From Helianthus annuus (taxonomy: Eukaryota > Streptophyta > Magnoliopsida > Asterales > Asteraceae): a DNA stretch of 64,000 nucleotides. Made by a program: the position numbers and the translations under genes. The notes below the pieces were generated by a model that did no database searches, was not told where the DNA came from, and was given only the letters and a program-made list of their open reading frames with translations. The number at the start of each line of letters is the position of its first letter. Position 1 is the first letter of the stretch. Location: positions 3,877,770 through 3,941,769 of the forward strand of contig NC_035439.2 of NCBI RefSeq assembly GCF_002127325.2. Reading direction: 5' to 3'. This document shows positions 1-12,600 of this stretch, piece after piece.

Positions 1-179
1 ACATGAAGTGTGGCACAAAAATTAGTAAAGTTATAAGCAGTAAACTACTTAAAACACAAAATGGTGAGAAAAGTATAGTAGCAGCAGATTATAGAGCAGA
101 GAGACATGAATGGGGTAGCGAAAATTTTCTTGAGAGTACCAATTTGCTTCCCTAACAAATGGTATATTTGGCTTTGCAG
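1..179 (+). other. Intron of the glucosidase II beta gene
   Basis: AT-rich sequence ending in a pyrimidine-poor but usable acceptor (tttgcag at 173-179). No coding exon is visible here, so the upstream exon(s) with the signal peptide lie outside the window. Confidence 0.6.
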
Positions 180-3100
180 GAACAGCAGCATGCCCCACTG
201 GGAAATTCTATTGCAGAAATGCTGGACATAGTGCCCTTACTATATTTTCTTCTAGGATAAATGATGGTATCTGTGGTAAGTAATGATTTTACACAATTTT
301 TTTTTTTTTTTTGTCATAGTACATGTAAGAAACTACAATATCTATTTTATGAGGTTTGAACTGTAGTGATTAGTTGATTACTTTGTCTTTTAATTCATAA
401 AGAGGCTTTGTCTACCTAGCATAGCAAGGGGTCATTTTTATTTGGAAGTCTAGGATATACCATGATGAGAATTATCCGTAATAGATACAGAATCCTACTT
501 CCTCTTTAATGCAAATAAAATATCTCATAATGTAACTGCTATACAGAATTGATTATCATTGAACTGAAATCGAAGGTTTCCTTGTCTCATGCAGCATGTG
601 TCTGTACACATGAATAGGAGTTCATATTACTTAAATTTCTTTTGAATTTGTGGTCTAGTGATACGTGCCAAACTTCCACGTTTCCATCACCTCCATGTTT
701 CCCATTTTATTGCATTAAATTAGGAATAGGAATAGGTCCATGTAGTTAATCATCTGCACGTTTGCTCCATGTTTGTAAAATTGTAAGCCTATATAAGGCA
801 TTCTTGTTTTGTTAAATTATTATGAATGATATATGAAAAACTAGTCTAAATCTCTTTCTAATTGCTTCTGGTCATCTCTAAACTCCCTTCTAAATAATCC
901 AAATCCAAGTGGTACATAACATTTGGTATCAGAGCCACCGTGATCTCCCTTCGGGCCTATGGCTGCTCAAAAACTATCCAAATCCGAGTTCCGTCAATGG
1001 AGGGAATCCTTTGCGAGACTCGAGTCCCAGTTTGAAACCGTATTCGCTAAGCTCCGATCGAACCGAGCCGTGTTCGAAGCCTGCCACACCCCTACATCGC
1101 CACCACCAGTTACGGCTCCTGTGCCACCACCGGTTTCCGCCACAACACCACCTGCGTCACCACCAAAAGCAGCCCTGGTCATCTCTAAACTCCCTTCTAA
1201 ATAATCCAAATCCAAGTGGTACATAACATCTAGTTGAACTATCGATCTTCTGATGGGTCAATCAAGAACCAAGTTCCGAAATGTACATTTATTTAGGCTC
1301 TGACCACTGTCACATGACATGTCTGTAAGGACCCTTTAGTCTATCATTATATAATGAAATCCACCAGGAGGTAGAAATGTAACTTAATTTCTTTATTTCT
1401 GATCACCTTGATCTGGCACTGGCTAAACTTTTACAATAGGATCTGAGATTATATAATATAATATAACATGACCCAGATATAATATGCTGTTGGTCAGTGA
1501 TTTTATCATCATTTAGTCTTTATTTCTCATCACCACAAGTCCACAACCAAATTTTATGTTCCTCTGATTATGCCATGTGAATAAATAAATTAACTTGGTT
1601 TTGTTGAACAGATTGTTGTGATGGTAGTGACGAGTATGATGGCAAAACCAGGTGCAACAACACCTGTTGGGAGGCTGGAAAAGCGGCAAGAGATAAGTTA
1701 ATGGAAAAAATTGCATTATATCGGGATGGCGTTGCCATAAGAAAGCATGAAGTTGAACAAGCAAAAGTCTCAGCAGCAAAAGATGAGGCTGAGCTGTCAA
1801 ATCTGAAGAATGAGGAGAAAATTCTCAAGGAGATTGTTCAACAACTTAAGGGTATTTCTTTTTTGAGTAAATTACGATTCTGGCCCCTGTGGTTATATCA
1901 CTTTTACCCTTTAGCCCAAAAAGAAATCTTTTAACATCTGAGCCCCCAACGTCTTTTTTTCTAACCCTTTTGGCCCCCAATGTCTTTTTTTTCTAACTTT
2001 TTTGGCCCCTAAAAGTAAATGGATGTGGTTAGTGTTAGGGGCTAAAAGGGTTAGAAAAAAAAGACGCTAGGGGCTCAGATGTTAGAAGATTTCTTTTTGG
2101 GCTAAAAGGGTAAAAGTGATATAACCACAGGGGCCAAAATCGTAATTTACTCCTCTTTTTTAATATTTTTTTTACCGTTGGAGGTATAACATAGCCCAAA
2201 TCAACACAACCATTATTAAATGATTAGGCATTGTTGGATATAATGTTAAGCTCATATAATGTATATATGTGTGGGCGCTCGGGGGCAAAAGTGAAAGTGC
2301 ACTAATTTTAACATTATTTTACTAATTTCGTGAAAATAACGTTAAGGGGGGGGGGGGGTTAATCATGCATCATGTTGTGGGTTGATAGCCAAAAGACAAG
2401 GGGGTACATGCACTAATCGGCGTTTGTCTCAATTGCTGAGTGTTATGTGCCTTATGTCCAAGGCTTGATGCAAAACTACAATCGAGCCGGGGGTCTCATT
2501 GGAAGCAGCCTCTCTATTCCTACGGGGTAGAGGTAAGGCTGTCTATATCTCACCCTCCTCAGACCCTACCTTAGCTTTGCTATTGGTGGGATATACTGAG
2601 TATGATGATGATGATGATGCATTGTTGGATATGTTATTCGCATATTTTATTAGGTTATATTAATTATGATATGTCTTTTGTGTCACCACATTTCTCCAGA
2701 GCACAAGGAACGAATAGAGGAGGCAGTGGAGAAAGAGCGCATCCAGAAAGAAAAGGAGGAAAAGCAGAAAAAGGAAGCCGAAGAATCGGAATCGAAGGAA
2801 CACAAAAATGAAGAGAAAAATGATGCTGAAGAACAAGAGCACGTGAAAAATCACAATGTTGAAGAACAAGAGCCTGTGGAAAATAATGACATTGAAGCTG
2901 CAGTTCTTGAGGACTCTTCTTCACGCCAGGTTGGAGTTACCGTGCAACTTGAAAGTTCTCACAACCTGAACAATGCATTGTGATAGTTGAATGTGTATCG
3001 AGGTGGAAAAATGGGCGGGTTGGGTAATGGGTCAAAGCTGGTAAACCTTTGGTACGGGTTGGGTTGATCCGATTCTTTCTCGCATAACTCTTCAATATTA

Positions 3101-6100
3101 ATACTATACAAGTTTAGATTCTGATTTAGAATCTTTCATGTGAGCTAATTTCTTGTTTCAAATGTTATCGTATTTCTTTACATAGCATGACCCGAAGGAT
3201 GAGGAAGGGCCTGAATTTGTACATGGATCTGAACCTAATACTGGGCTCGGAAGTAAGGTATCCTAATATATTAATGAAGTTTTTGTATCCTCATATATGA
3301 AATCATAAATTATCATCTCATTCTTTTCCCTTACAACTATAAGTCACAATTGGATGTTTGTTCAGGAAGAAGATGCAACCAAAGACATTGATGCATTATC
3401 AAGGGAAGATTTGGGGCGTGAAATTGGTTCACGATGGACTGGAAAAAAAACAGATGAGCAAAATCATGATGCTAAAAATGATTACGAGACATCTGTTAAT
3501 GCTCATGATGAAGAAAACAATGGATACGATACAGAAACTGATGAAGATCAATATTACGATCATGACACCGAGGCCCACAGGGATGATGTTGGAGATGCAG
3601 CTGTTGATGATTCAAGTTCTTCATACGGCTATGACCCAGATGATGACATGGACATGTTAGGTACGGAAAGCGAAAGCAGCCCTTCATGGTTCGAGAAGAT
3701 TCAAAGAACTGTGAGGAATATTCTGCGGACTGTTAACCCCTTTCAGACTCCAGTAGACATATCTGGTAAAACTGGCTTCTTTAATAATTAAGATGCAGAG
3801 ATACAAAAAAATATCTTCTTAAATTTTTTTATTTGTATGTTACTATTTCATGTAGAAGCTGAAAATGTACGAAAAGAATACGATGAGGCCTGCACAAAGT
3901 TATCTAAATTAAAATCAAGGATATCTCGCCTAACTAAGAAGCTAGGGCATGATTTTGGTATGTTTTTTATATTTAATCTTGGAAATAACAGAAGTTTTCG
4001 TCTTTTTGATTTTTCTTCTGTGACCCGTGTTTGGCTTTGCAGGATCGGAGAAGGAATTCTACTCCTTATATGGTCAATGTTTTGAAAGCAAACAGAACAA
4101 GTTACAACCTTTGCAACTTTCTGTTTTCCTTTTTTTCCATATTGAGCTATAATTTCTTTATGACTAAAATGCCATTTTCGTCCCTGAAGTTTGGCCGGCT
4201 TTGCAACTTTCGTCCTAAGGTTTGTTTTATCGCATCTGGGTCCAAAAGGTTTGAAATCTTGCCATTTTCATCCGGCTCATTAACTCCATCCGTTTATCTT
4301 CGTTAAGTCAGCGATATTTTCGTACACAAATTGAAAAAGACTGAATTGCCCTTTAAGTGAATTCTTGTACATTATGCTAAATGCTTGTACATAAAGTGAA
4401 AAGAAACGAATTGCTCTTTGAGTTAACAAAAAAAGACGGATATACCTGACATAATGGAGAAAAATGGATGGAGTTAACGAGTCGGATGAAAATGACAAGA
4501 TTTCAAACCTTTTGGATCCAGATGCGGAAAAACAAACCTTTGGACGAAAGTCGCAAAACTGGCCAAACTTCAGGGATGAGAATGCCATTTTACTCTTTCG
4601 TTATCTATTTTTTTCTATTAATTTGAATTGTTCCATGTTTTTTATTTGTTGATTTCATTTCAGATATGTTTACAAAGTTTGCCCTTTTAAACAAGCCACT
4701 CAGGAGGAAGGGTACAGCACAACACGGTTGGGGTAAGTCAAAAGTCAAAACATACCGGGGTTGAAAAGGGCTATATTTTTTAGTACGGGTGGATGCAGGC
4801 TTGACTATGTTGGGCTGGCCCATTTAAAGCTGTTTATAAGTTAAATTAGTCACGCTTTAGTTATCATAGTTGATTCCTCCATTTAATGTACAGGAAATGG
4901 GAGAAATTTGAGGAGTCGTATAATGTAATGCTCTTTTCAAATGGTGACAATTGCTGGAATGGTCCTGATAGAAGTGTAAAGGTAATAATCATTGTGCCAT
5001 ATTACTTCATGTTAAGATTTCATGACCACCAGTGGCGAAGCTTGAGATTTCCGACCGGGGGGTCGGAAGTCACCGGACCTAAAATCATACCTTAGAAATT
5101 ATAAAATCGGGGGGTCGAAAACATATATACCTAAAAAATTCTATACGAAAACTACATACCGGGCACTACTGAGCGAAAAGTTCGGGGGGTCGGGCGCCCC
5201 CCGGCCCCCCACTAAGCTACGCCCTTGATGACCACAACATACCTGTATTAAATGCATTAAGTTTTGGACTAAATGTGTTCTGGGTCAACTTACCGGATCC
5301 ACACAATTGTTGAAAAACCATATAATAGTCAAAACTCATTTATTTTATTTTTTAACAGCTAATCTGGTCTTCTATCTACATATGACAGGTTAGATTAAGA
5401 TGTGGATTGAAAGTTGAGCTTGCCGACGTAGATGAACCAAGCCGTTGCGAGTAAGAACACCCCCACCCCCTTCTTTTTTCTTTTTCAGGCACAACGTATT
5501 GGATAGGGCCTACAGGTTGGCAAATGATTTTAAGTCAAAACAAGTTGAAATTCTTATCTCTAAGGCTGTCCGGAGTGGTGCGGCAAAGTTGAGCGGCAAA
5601 GGGTTTTGCCGCGCGGCAACACCGCCGCCGACCCCTTTGCCGCGCGGTAATCAAAGATGAATCGGTGAGGGCTTGCCGCCGCGGTGAAGGGAGTGTATGA
5701 GAGAGAGAGGGTAGTGTGGGCCTGTGGGGTGGGGTCCATCCAATCTCAACCAATCACAACTTTTTCCTTTTTTTAAAAAAAAGTTTACCACTTCACCAAG
5801 TGTCTAACCATTGCCAACACTTTTCAGCAAAGTTTATACACTTTTCACTGATTGACGTGGCACACTCTGATTGGTTGATTTTTTAGTTTGCCACTCTCAA
5901 GTGTTTAACCACTCCTTACACCCTAACTAGTGCAAGCCTTCTTTATTTTACACGCATCCGCAAATTATATTATAATAACAATCAAATAACCATAGACGTG
6001 GGTTGATTGCGGAATCAAGTAAATGTTTTGTTTTTTTCTCTATGGGATCTAGGTTCTAAATCAGTATTTTAATGGCAGATATGCAGCGACGTTAACCACC

Positions 6101-6321
6101 CCAGCTCTTTGCCTGGAAGGAAAACTCAAGGTATCTTTCACCATATAATACTTCGCTATTTAACATACTATAATATAATATAGGGTGGTTGGCGGCAACA
6201 GGTGTTAGTGGTGGATGATCATTGACGGTGGATCTTCTAACCATATTTGTGGTAACTGAAAATGTTTCAGGAGCTAGAAGATGAACTAAAGAAGCAACCG
6301 CAACCACATGATGAGCTTTAA
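180..6321 (+). CDS. Glucosidase II beta subunit (5' part outside window)
   Basis: Non-catalytic beta subunit of ER glucosidase II, which trims glucose from N-glycans in the calnexin cycle. Exons read by eye, all GT-AG and in phase: 180-275, 1612-1851, 2700-2929, 3186-3257, 3366-3765, 3856-3957, 4043-4100, 4664-4732, 4894-4981, 5389-5450, 6079-6130, 6271-6321, giving about 505 residues. Seen: the cysteine-rich LDL-receptor-A-like region ([12 protein letters not shown]) at 270-1640, a long charged Glu/Lys coiled coil in exons 2-3, an acidic linker in exon 5, and a C-terminal MRH mannose-binding domain (YGQCFE, RLRCG, SRCEY supply the expected Gln, Arg, Glu and Tyr). The protein ends HDEL, the ER-retrieval signal. 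The signal peptide and first cysteine repeat must lie left of position 1. The introns are packed with small transposons but no exon is broken. Family identity is firm; exact junctions are by eye. Confidence 0.93.
659..1228 (+). mobile_element. Internally deleted LTR mini-element in intron (TRIM-like)
   Basis: A 263-bp left LTR (659-921, starting TGATACGTGCC and ending ACATAACA) is followed 2 bp later by a tRNA-Met primer-binding site (TGGTATCAGAGCC, 924-936). A short gag-like ORF then starts at 959. The last 54 bp of the LTR recur at 1175-1228. The block is flanked by the 5-bp target duplication TCTAG (654-658 and 1229-1233). The right LTR therefore lacks about 209 bp of its 5' part and nearly all the interior is gone. 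It sits in the sense orientation in the first visible intron of the glucosidase II beta gene. Confidence 0.85.
959..1204 (+). pseudogene. gag N-terminal remnant in the mini-element
   Basis: An 81-codon open frame beginning 22 bp after the primer-binding site. It has a basic/aromatic start ([18 protein letters not shown]) followed by a Pro/Thr-rich tail, as in the N-terminal part of some plant gag proteins. It ends by running into the truncated right LTR copy, so it is a fragment and not a working gene. No database match is claimed. Confidence 0.5.
1865..2152. mobile_element. MULE-type MITE in glucosidase II beta intron
   Basis: A 288-bp element with long terminal inverted repeats, starting GAGTAAATTACGATTCTGG and ending in its complement. 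It is flanked by 9-bp direct repeats differing at one base (ttctttttt 1856-1864, ctctttttt 2153-2161). Long inverted repeats plus a 9-bp duplication are the mark of Mutator-like elements. No coding capacity. Confidence 0.8.
4162..4595. mobile_element. MULE-type MITE in glucosidase II beta intron
   Basis: A 434-bp inverted-repeat element. The left end (GACTAAAATGCCATTTTCG) and the complement of the right end (GAGTAAAATGGCATTCTC) pair over well over 100 bp. Flanks are near-identical 9-mers (tttctttat 4153-4161, tttcgttat 4596-4604). It is the same family as the element at 42588-43016 in the kinesin gene. Confidence 0.8.
5030..5227. mobile_element. hAT-type MITE in glucosidase II beta intron
   Basis: A 198-bp element with imperfect inverted ends (CAGTGGCGAAGCTT and AAGCTACGCCCTTG) and a perfect 8-bp target duplication ATGACCAC (5022-5029, 5228-5235), as expected for hAT. 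The interior has G/C runs (tcggggggtcgg). Confidence 0.85.
5564..5938. mobile_element. Harbinger-like MITE in glucosidase II beta intron
   Basis: Inverted ends (GGCTGTCCGGAGTGGTG; complement of right end GGCTTGCACTAGTTAGG...GGAGTGGT) enclose a GC-rich left half with repeated GCGGCAA and GCCGCGCGG words and an AT-rich right half. The left flank is TAA but the right flank is not, so the family call is tentative. Confidence 0.5.
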
Positions 6322-6641
6322 CCGTTGATGGTTTAAAGTGTTCATGATCAACGTAGTTTTTGGCAGGCCATGCGTAATGTCTCATTCTTCGATATTCGTT
6401 GTTAGAATGTCAAGACTTGCTTGAAATGTTGAGGGGAGAGGCTTGTAAGCAGATATATTTTAGAGCTACAAGATGAAATAGAAACGTTGTTTAACTAAAA
6501 TAACAAACTGTGCTTTTTCATATCATATAAGAGACCTATAAATCGAAACAACATATTTACTAAAACCCTTCTTTAACCAAATGAACATATATTCGTTTTG
6601 TGAACTAATTGATAATAAGCGATTTCCCTTATACTCAGGAA
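6322..6641. other. 3' flank of glucosidase II beta
   Basis: Downstream region of the glucosidase gene, presumably 3' UTR and spacer. No open frame or repeat could be supported. Confidence 0.5.
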
Positions 6642-7048
6642 CTTGGTTTTAAAAAGCGATAGGAGCACAAAAGCGACGAGGTCTAAAATTGAGGCGCGAA
6701 GCGCAAAAGCGGTGGGCTTTTTGTACCCGAGGCGCAAGGTGTTTATATATATTTTTTTATATATCCCATAGGTTTTTAGTTTCTTTTAACCAAAATATAG
6801 CTATAAGTAAGGCTTTTATACCATTTTACTTACATGTACAAGTCAAAAAACCCAAGGTTACAACTTTTTTCTGCAGAAAAACGCCTCTGATACATGAGAC
6901 GCGCGCCTCAGGCCAAAAAGCCCCCCAAAAAACCCGGAAATCTGCGTCTTTTGGGCGCTTCTTGTAGTTACACAAGGCGCTGAGCGAAAAAGCCCCAGAA
7001 ATTGCGCCTCGTGCGGTCTTGCCTCAGCACGCCCTTTTTAAAACCAAG
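6642..7048. mobile_element. hAT-type MITE, CTTGGTTTTAAAAAGCG ends
   Basis: A 407-bp element bounded by inverted ends CTTGGTTTTAAAAAGCG and CGCCCTTTTTAAAACCAAG, with a perfect 8-bp target duplication CTCAGGAA (6634-6641, 7049-7056). Inside are repeated GCGC/AAGCG words. The open frame across it is incidental. Confidence 0.85.
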
Positions 7049-7056
7049 CTCAGGAA

Positions 7057-7451
7057 CACGTTACAGTTCATTAAACGTTAGACTCGTTTACAATAATGGG
7101 TTAAACAGGTCATTTCACGAGTTGGCGTCTTGAATCTGAACAGGAACACGGGCAGACATCGTCACCACCCATTAATACAATTTTTTTTACACATAGCACA
7201 AATGTATGTAGACCAATTGCGCTTAAACTACGTGCCATGTGCTCGTTCCTGTTTTAACATTTTATGTAATATACCTAACCGGTTTAAATATTAAAAAAAT
7301 ACCCTTTAAAAGTTTGCAATAGTAAATGGGTCAACTTTAGTAACCACATAGCGAACTTATCCACATGTTCGACCCTAAAAAGTGACATTGACCCGTTTAT
7401 ATTAAATTCAAAACCATATATTTCGTATTGTGCTCACATCATGTTAAAAAT
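7057..7451. other. Spacer without recognised gene
   Basis: AT-rich spacer. Nothing coding or repetitive could be supported. Confidence 0.4.
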
Positions 7452-8076
7452 TAGGCATGTTAACGAACCGAATGTTCATGAACTTGTTCGGCGGGAAGTT
7501 CATTTATATTCGTTCATTTAATAAACAAACGAACACGAATAAAAAAAATTGTTCGTTTAGTTAAATGAACGAACATGAACACACCTTGTGTTCGTTCATT
7601 TATGTTCGTGAACATTCTTTTATGTTTGTTCATTTATGTTTGTGAACGTTCGTTTATGTTCATTTAAATTTTAATAAATACATAAATAGTTATATTTATA
7701 TAAATATTAGGTTTTCTAACTACTTATATAAATATAACTGATTAGTATATCTATGAACCCTTATTTAGATGTGTTTTTGGATTAAATGTAATATATTAGA
7801 CTTGTTTTTCAATCATGTTAATTTATGTTTATTCAAATATGTTCAGTTAATTTTTTTATGTTCGCTTGTGTTCGTTTATGTTCGTGAACTGTTCATTTGG
7901 GCTTTAAACGAACGAACATAAACGAACACGAACATGTCTGATTTCTTAATGAACGAACACGAACAAAAAAATATGTTCGATTACATGTTCGTGTTCGTGT
8001 TCGTGTTCGGTTAAAGTTAAATGAACGAACATGAACATGCCTATATCCGTGTTCGTTCGGTTCGTTTACAGACCTA
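7452..8076. mobile_element. hAT-type element rich in GTTCGTT/AACGAAC repeats
   Basis: A 625-bp element with ends TAGGCATGTTAACGAACCG and complement TAGGTCTGTAAACGAACCG, and a perfect 8-bp target duplication TTAAAAAT (7444-7451, 8077-8084). The ends are extended by many degenerate copies of the words aacgaac and gttcatttatgttcgtg, so the flanks can fold into long hairpins. Confidence 0.88.
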
Positions 8077-8084
8077 TTAAAAAT

Positions 8085-8418
8085 TGTTAACCTTAAATTG
8101 CAACTATACATTTGTCATACAATTAACTTCCCAAAAATGAGCTACATTACATAGATGAATAGAAATATGGAATAACTTAATATGTATTTAAATACTAGTG
8201 TTTCTTTATCTTTTATAAATAATATATTATGATTAGAGAAGTTTTATTACACTTTCTTATAATAATATATTGCAGTTAGAAGAGATTAATTATAACTTTT
8301 ATAAATTATATATAACTTCTTTTTTCCTACTTATTTATGAATTAATAAGCTTGCTAGTTTTTATTTAACCATTGAAATAGTCTAAAATTAACTCATTGCA
8401 AATCGATGATTAGACAAG
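8085..8418. other. AT-rich spacer
   Basis: Very AT-rich sequence between two hAT-type MITEs. No feature supported. Confidence 0.4.
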
Positions 8419-8569
8419 CAGTGGCGTACCCAGGATATATCTGTTGGGGGTACGGAAGAGGGGTTCAACCATATTTTTAAGGGGTGCGGTCGGGTTTTAT
8501 GCCTAAAAACTACACTAATTTTTTTTCAAGGGGTGCGCCCCCACCCACAAGAACATAGGTCCGCCCCAG
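8419..8569. mobile_element. hAT-type MITE, CAGTGGCG end
   Basis: A 151-bp element starting CAGTGGCGTACCC and ending GGTCCGCCCCAG, with 8-bp target duplication TAGACAAG (8411-8418, 8570-8577). Its interior closely matches the element at 10410-10563 in the pyruvate kinase gene (caaggggtgcgccc is shared). Confidence 0.8.
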
Positions 8570-8804
8570 TAGACAAGGGCAAATAACGTAAAATGTTACA
8601 AAATATAAACTATACTAGATAATCTATAATACATTATAAAATATTTTAGGATTTTTGGCAAAAAAATTTTTTTTTTTGAAAAAACCTTTCATGAGGCAAA
8701 GTTCTCTAAGTTCTCACAACTCGTATAAGTTTTCATTTTACCCTAACCCTATATATGTATATAGAGGTTGGTTAACGTACGATTGACCTTAATGCTCGAT
8801 GCGT

Positions 8805-8960
8805 ACATGCGGATTTAGTTTACAACATGCGGATTTGGTTTCATGCGGCTTTGGTTTATAACATGCGGACTTAATTTATAACGTGCGGACTTGGTTTACA
8901 ACCTGCGGATTTAGTGTATAACATGCGGATTTTGAAATATAACATGCGGAAATCTCATCG
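8805..8960. repeat. Minisatellite, about 20-bp unit
   Basis: At least seven degenerate tandem copies of a unit like acatgcggatttagtttata, with unit lengths varying slightly. The array sits in noncoding DNA upstream of the pyruvate kinase gene. Confidence 0.75.
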
Positions 8961-9677
8961 CGTACAAATGATACGTTAAGGGATATTATACGGTACACTT
9001 TCTCTCTATTTATATATTCTTGTTATGAACGTGATAAATTATATTTTAGAAAATGAGGCAATTAAATTATCTGTTTTGTTTGTCAAACGGAAAGCGTATT
9101 GTGATAAATTATTATTGAGTAAGTTTAGTTCGTGCTCGATCACCGGGAAAAATTAACGAATGATCTTTAGCTAGGATGAATTATAATAACCAATTTAAAA
9201 AAATTGGGATTTAGAATTGCAATATTTTTAAGTACGAATCGATTGTGAGTTTTGCTTTGCTTTGTTGAATCAAGTTACGGGGATTCGTTACCTTTTTTCT
9301 TTTAGTATCATAATAATTGTTTTGCGTGTTAGAATTGTACTCATTATCGCATGTTTTGATAAATCGAACCAATATATCTTCTGAACAAATCGAACCAATA
9401 CCGACCAAAACTCGCAGGAAATTAAATCCCACTAGTTTCTATTATATTTTCTTAGTTTAAGGAAAATTTGTGGTATTAGTAAAAGAATTAAATTAATTGT
9501 TGTAAAGAAAGAAACCGTCCCATTCAGTTAATTTACATTCCTTTCAATTCGTTAAACCACAAATTATGCAAACACGTTCTAACCTCTCTCTCTCTCTCTC
9601 AACCACCTTATTATATTCATCACATTCACTTCATTCAATCAATTGATTGATCAAATCATACCTTTGACAAAACAAAA
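8961..9677 (+). promoter_or_regulatory. Upstream region of pyruvate kinase
   Basis: AT-rich sequence of about 700 bp before the pyruvate kinase ATG. A (CT)n tract at about 9582-9600 is of the kind common in plant 5' UTRs. No convincing TATA box was fixed. Confidence 0.4.
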
Positions 9678-12600
9678 ATGGATCAAATAAACACTGATCT
9701 GAGCAAACAACAAGAAGGTGGCTGGAAAAGGTCCAAAACAAAGATTGTGTGCACTCTTGGACCCGTTTCGAGATCCATTCCCATGGCCGAAAAGATGTTG
9801 AGGGCTGGTATGAATGTTGCTCGATTCAATTTCTCTCATGGGTCTCACGAGTACCATAAGGAAACGCTCGATAATCTTCGTACCGCCATGAAAAACACCG
9901 GTATTGAATGCGCCGTCATGCTTGATACAAAAGTATGTTTTATATCTTTCTATGTACATGTTTTTTGTTGTTCATTGTATGTTGTTTGTACGTAAACATG
10001 CATCATAGAATATGTTTCATATCAAATTTGATTCATTTCACAAATATTTGGATTAAGTTTGCAAGTTTTCATTCCTGAGGGCTAAACATGCAATATGATC
10101 AAACCATACGGGCCATTTGTGTGATTAAGCATTTATTGTAAATAGGGTTGGTGAAAGACCCTAATATGGGATTAGTTTTGAAAGAATTTCATGAGGTTGG
10201 GATGGTTATTTGTTAGGATTAACGTGACCAATATCTGTATTTGTTTTTACATGCATCATAACCGAATATATTAATATATTATATAACCTTAAACGTATAA
10301 GAAATAGTATGTTGAAGTTGTTAGAAATTGTTAAAACTATAGATTTGTTAGAATTTTTAGTTGAATAGGTTAATATTTCAAGTCGGTTTATAATAAGGAT
10401 ACACGTGAACAGTAATGGACCCAAAAATTATTTGCTGGGGGTGTGGATGAGTGGTTCAAGCATATTTTCAAGGGCGCAATTGGGTTTTTTGCCTAAAAAA
10501 TACACTAATTTTTTTTCAAGGGGTGCGCCCGCCCACCCAGGCAGCCACTTAGGTCCGCCCCTGCACGTGAACCGGTTAAGTTATGTGTAACGGGTACCCG
10601 ACGAGTATCTTAAATCTTATTACTTTATGTGTTGTAAATGGCGTTCACCATTTACTGTTCAGAATCAGTCACCAGTGGCGAAGCTTGACAATGAAGACGG
10701 GGGGGGGGGGGGTCGAAAACGTATATACCCAAAATTTTCTATAGAACCGGGGGTCGAAAACGTATATACCCAAAAATTTCTATACGAAAACTACATAAAT
10801 AACACTACTGAGCGAAAAGATGATTTTTATTATCTTTAAAACTTATATGATTGTCATGAAACTATATAAATCATTATTAGATACTTTGGTTAGGATATAT
10901 GTGTGCAAACCTACAATGTGTTAGAAGCAAAATTTGAACCTTTCCAGGTTCAGCATACAAACAGTTCATTTGATTTCTAAATAAATATCAATTTGAACCT
11001 TTTCAGGGTCCAGAAATTCGAACCGGTTTTTTGAAAGATGGGAAGCCCATACAGCTGACCCAGGGTCAAGAAATCACTATTTCAACTGATTACAACATCA
11101 AAGGTGATGAAAAGATGATATGCATGAGCTACCCAAAACTAGCCCATGATGTGAAACCAGGAAGTGTCATCCTCTGCTCAGACGGCACCATTACGTTCAC
11201 GGTCCTTTCATGCGACACCGAAAAGGGTCTGGTTCATTGTAGGTGCGAGAACTCGTGGACCCTTGGCGAACGCAAGAATGTTAACCTTCCAGGGGTCATT
11301 GTTGACCTCCCAACTTTAACCGAAAAGGACAAAGAAGATTTGCTTAAATGGGGGGTTCCTAATAGGATTAACATGATTGCTTTGTCTTTTGTCCGAAAAG
11401 GTTCGGATTTGGTCGAGGTTCGGAAGGTGCTTGGAGAACACGCCAAAAACATCGCGCTTATCTCAAAGGTTTGTTCTTTTTGTCTCCACGATGACATCAT
11501 TTCGGTCATATCATAGTTGTTAATAGCGATGGATGATAGCGAGCGCTATAGCGAATAGCGTTGCGTAGCGCTGGATCTTCGCTATCTGATGTTTAGCGCT
11601 CAATAGCGACAATTAGGTTTTTTTTTTCTTTTCTTTGTTTTTTAAATACCAAACAACTGTAATCTTCACTAATTGCATCAAAAAACCTTAGATTCGTGAA
11701 TAAGACCCTAATTTAAAAAAAAAAAAAAAAAAAAACTATTACGTCATCGCTAAACATCAAATAGCGCTCACTATCTCGTCGCTACGTAGCGTATAGGTAG
11801 CTATTTACTGCTATTAACAACTATGGTCATATGACTCATATCACATATGTGTTCTAATCATATAGAAACTGTGTTTGGTAGGTGGAGAATCAAGAAGGGG
11901 TATCGAATTTCGACGACATTTTAGAGAACACCGACGGGTTCATGGTGGCACGAGGCGATCTAGGAATGGAGATTCCGATCGAGAAAATATTTTTAGCACA
12001 AAAGCTCATGATCTACAAATGCAACCTGAAAGGAAAGCCCGTTATAACTGCGACCCAGATGCTCGAGTCAATGATCAAATCTCCGAGACCAACCCGTGCT
12101 GAAGCCACAGATGTAGCCAATGCTGTTCTAGACGGGACCGACTGTGTCATGCTGAGTGGTGAGTCTGCAGCCGGTGCATACCCTGAAATCGCGGTTCAAA
12201 CCATGGCTAAGATATGCAAGGAAGCCGAAAGCACGGTTGATTACTCGCTTGTTTATAAACGAATCGCTACAAACATACCTGTACCCATGAGCCCACTTGA
12301 AAGCTTAGCTTCTTCCGCTGTTCGAATGGCTAACACGGCTCGTGCTAGTCTCATACTGGTTCTAACTAGAGGCGGGACCACGGCTAAACTGGTGGCTAAG
12401 TACCGACCTCCTATCCCTATACTGTCGGTTGTGGTCCCTGAAGGGAAGACTGGTTCCGCTGAGTTGTCAGCGAGTGACGAAGCCCCGTATAGACAGAGTT
12501 ACATCGTTCGGGGTTTGGTTCCAGTTCAGTGTCCAAGGTCGGCTAAAGATTCAAACACTGAGTCAACCGCTGAAGCGCTGGAATTCGGGTTGCAGCATGC

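Noticed and set aside
6092..6385. 97-codon minus-strand frame over the last glucosidase exons
   Set aside because: It overlaps the confirmed plus-strand exons ending in HDEL and has no protein features.
6689..6967. 92-codon plus frame
   Set aside because: Lies wholly inside a hAT-type MITE with clean 8-bp target duplication; low-complexity product.
11234..11509. 91-codon minus frame
   Set aside because: Antisense shadow of pyruvate kinase exon 2.
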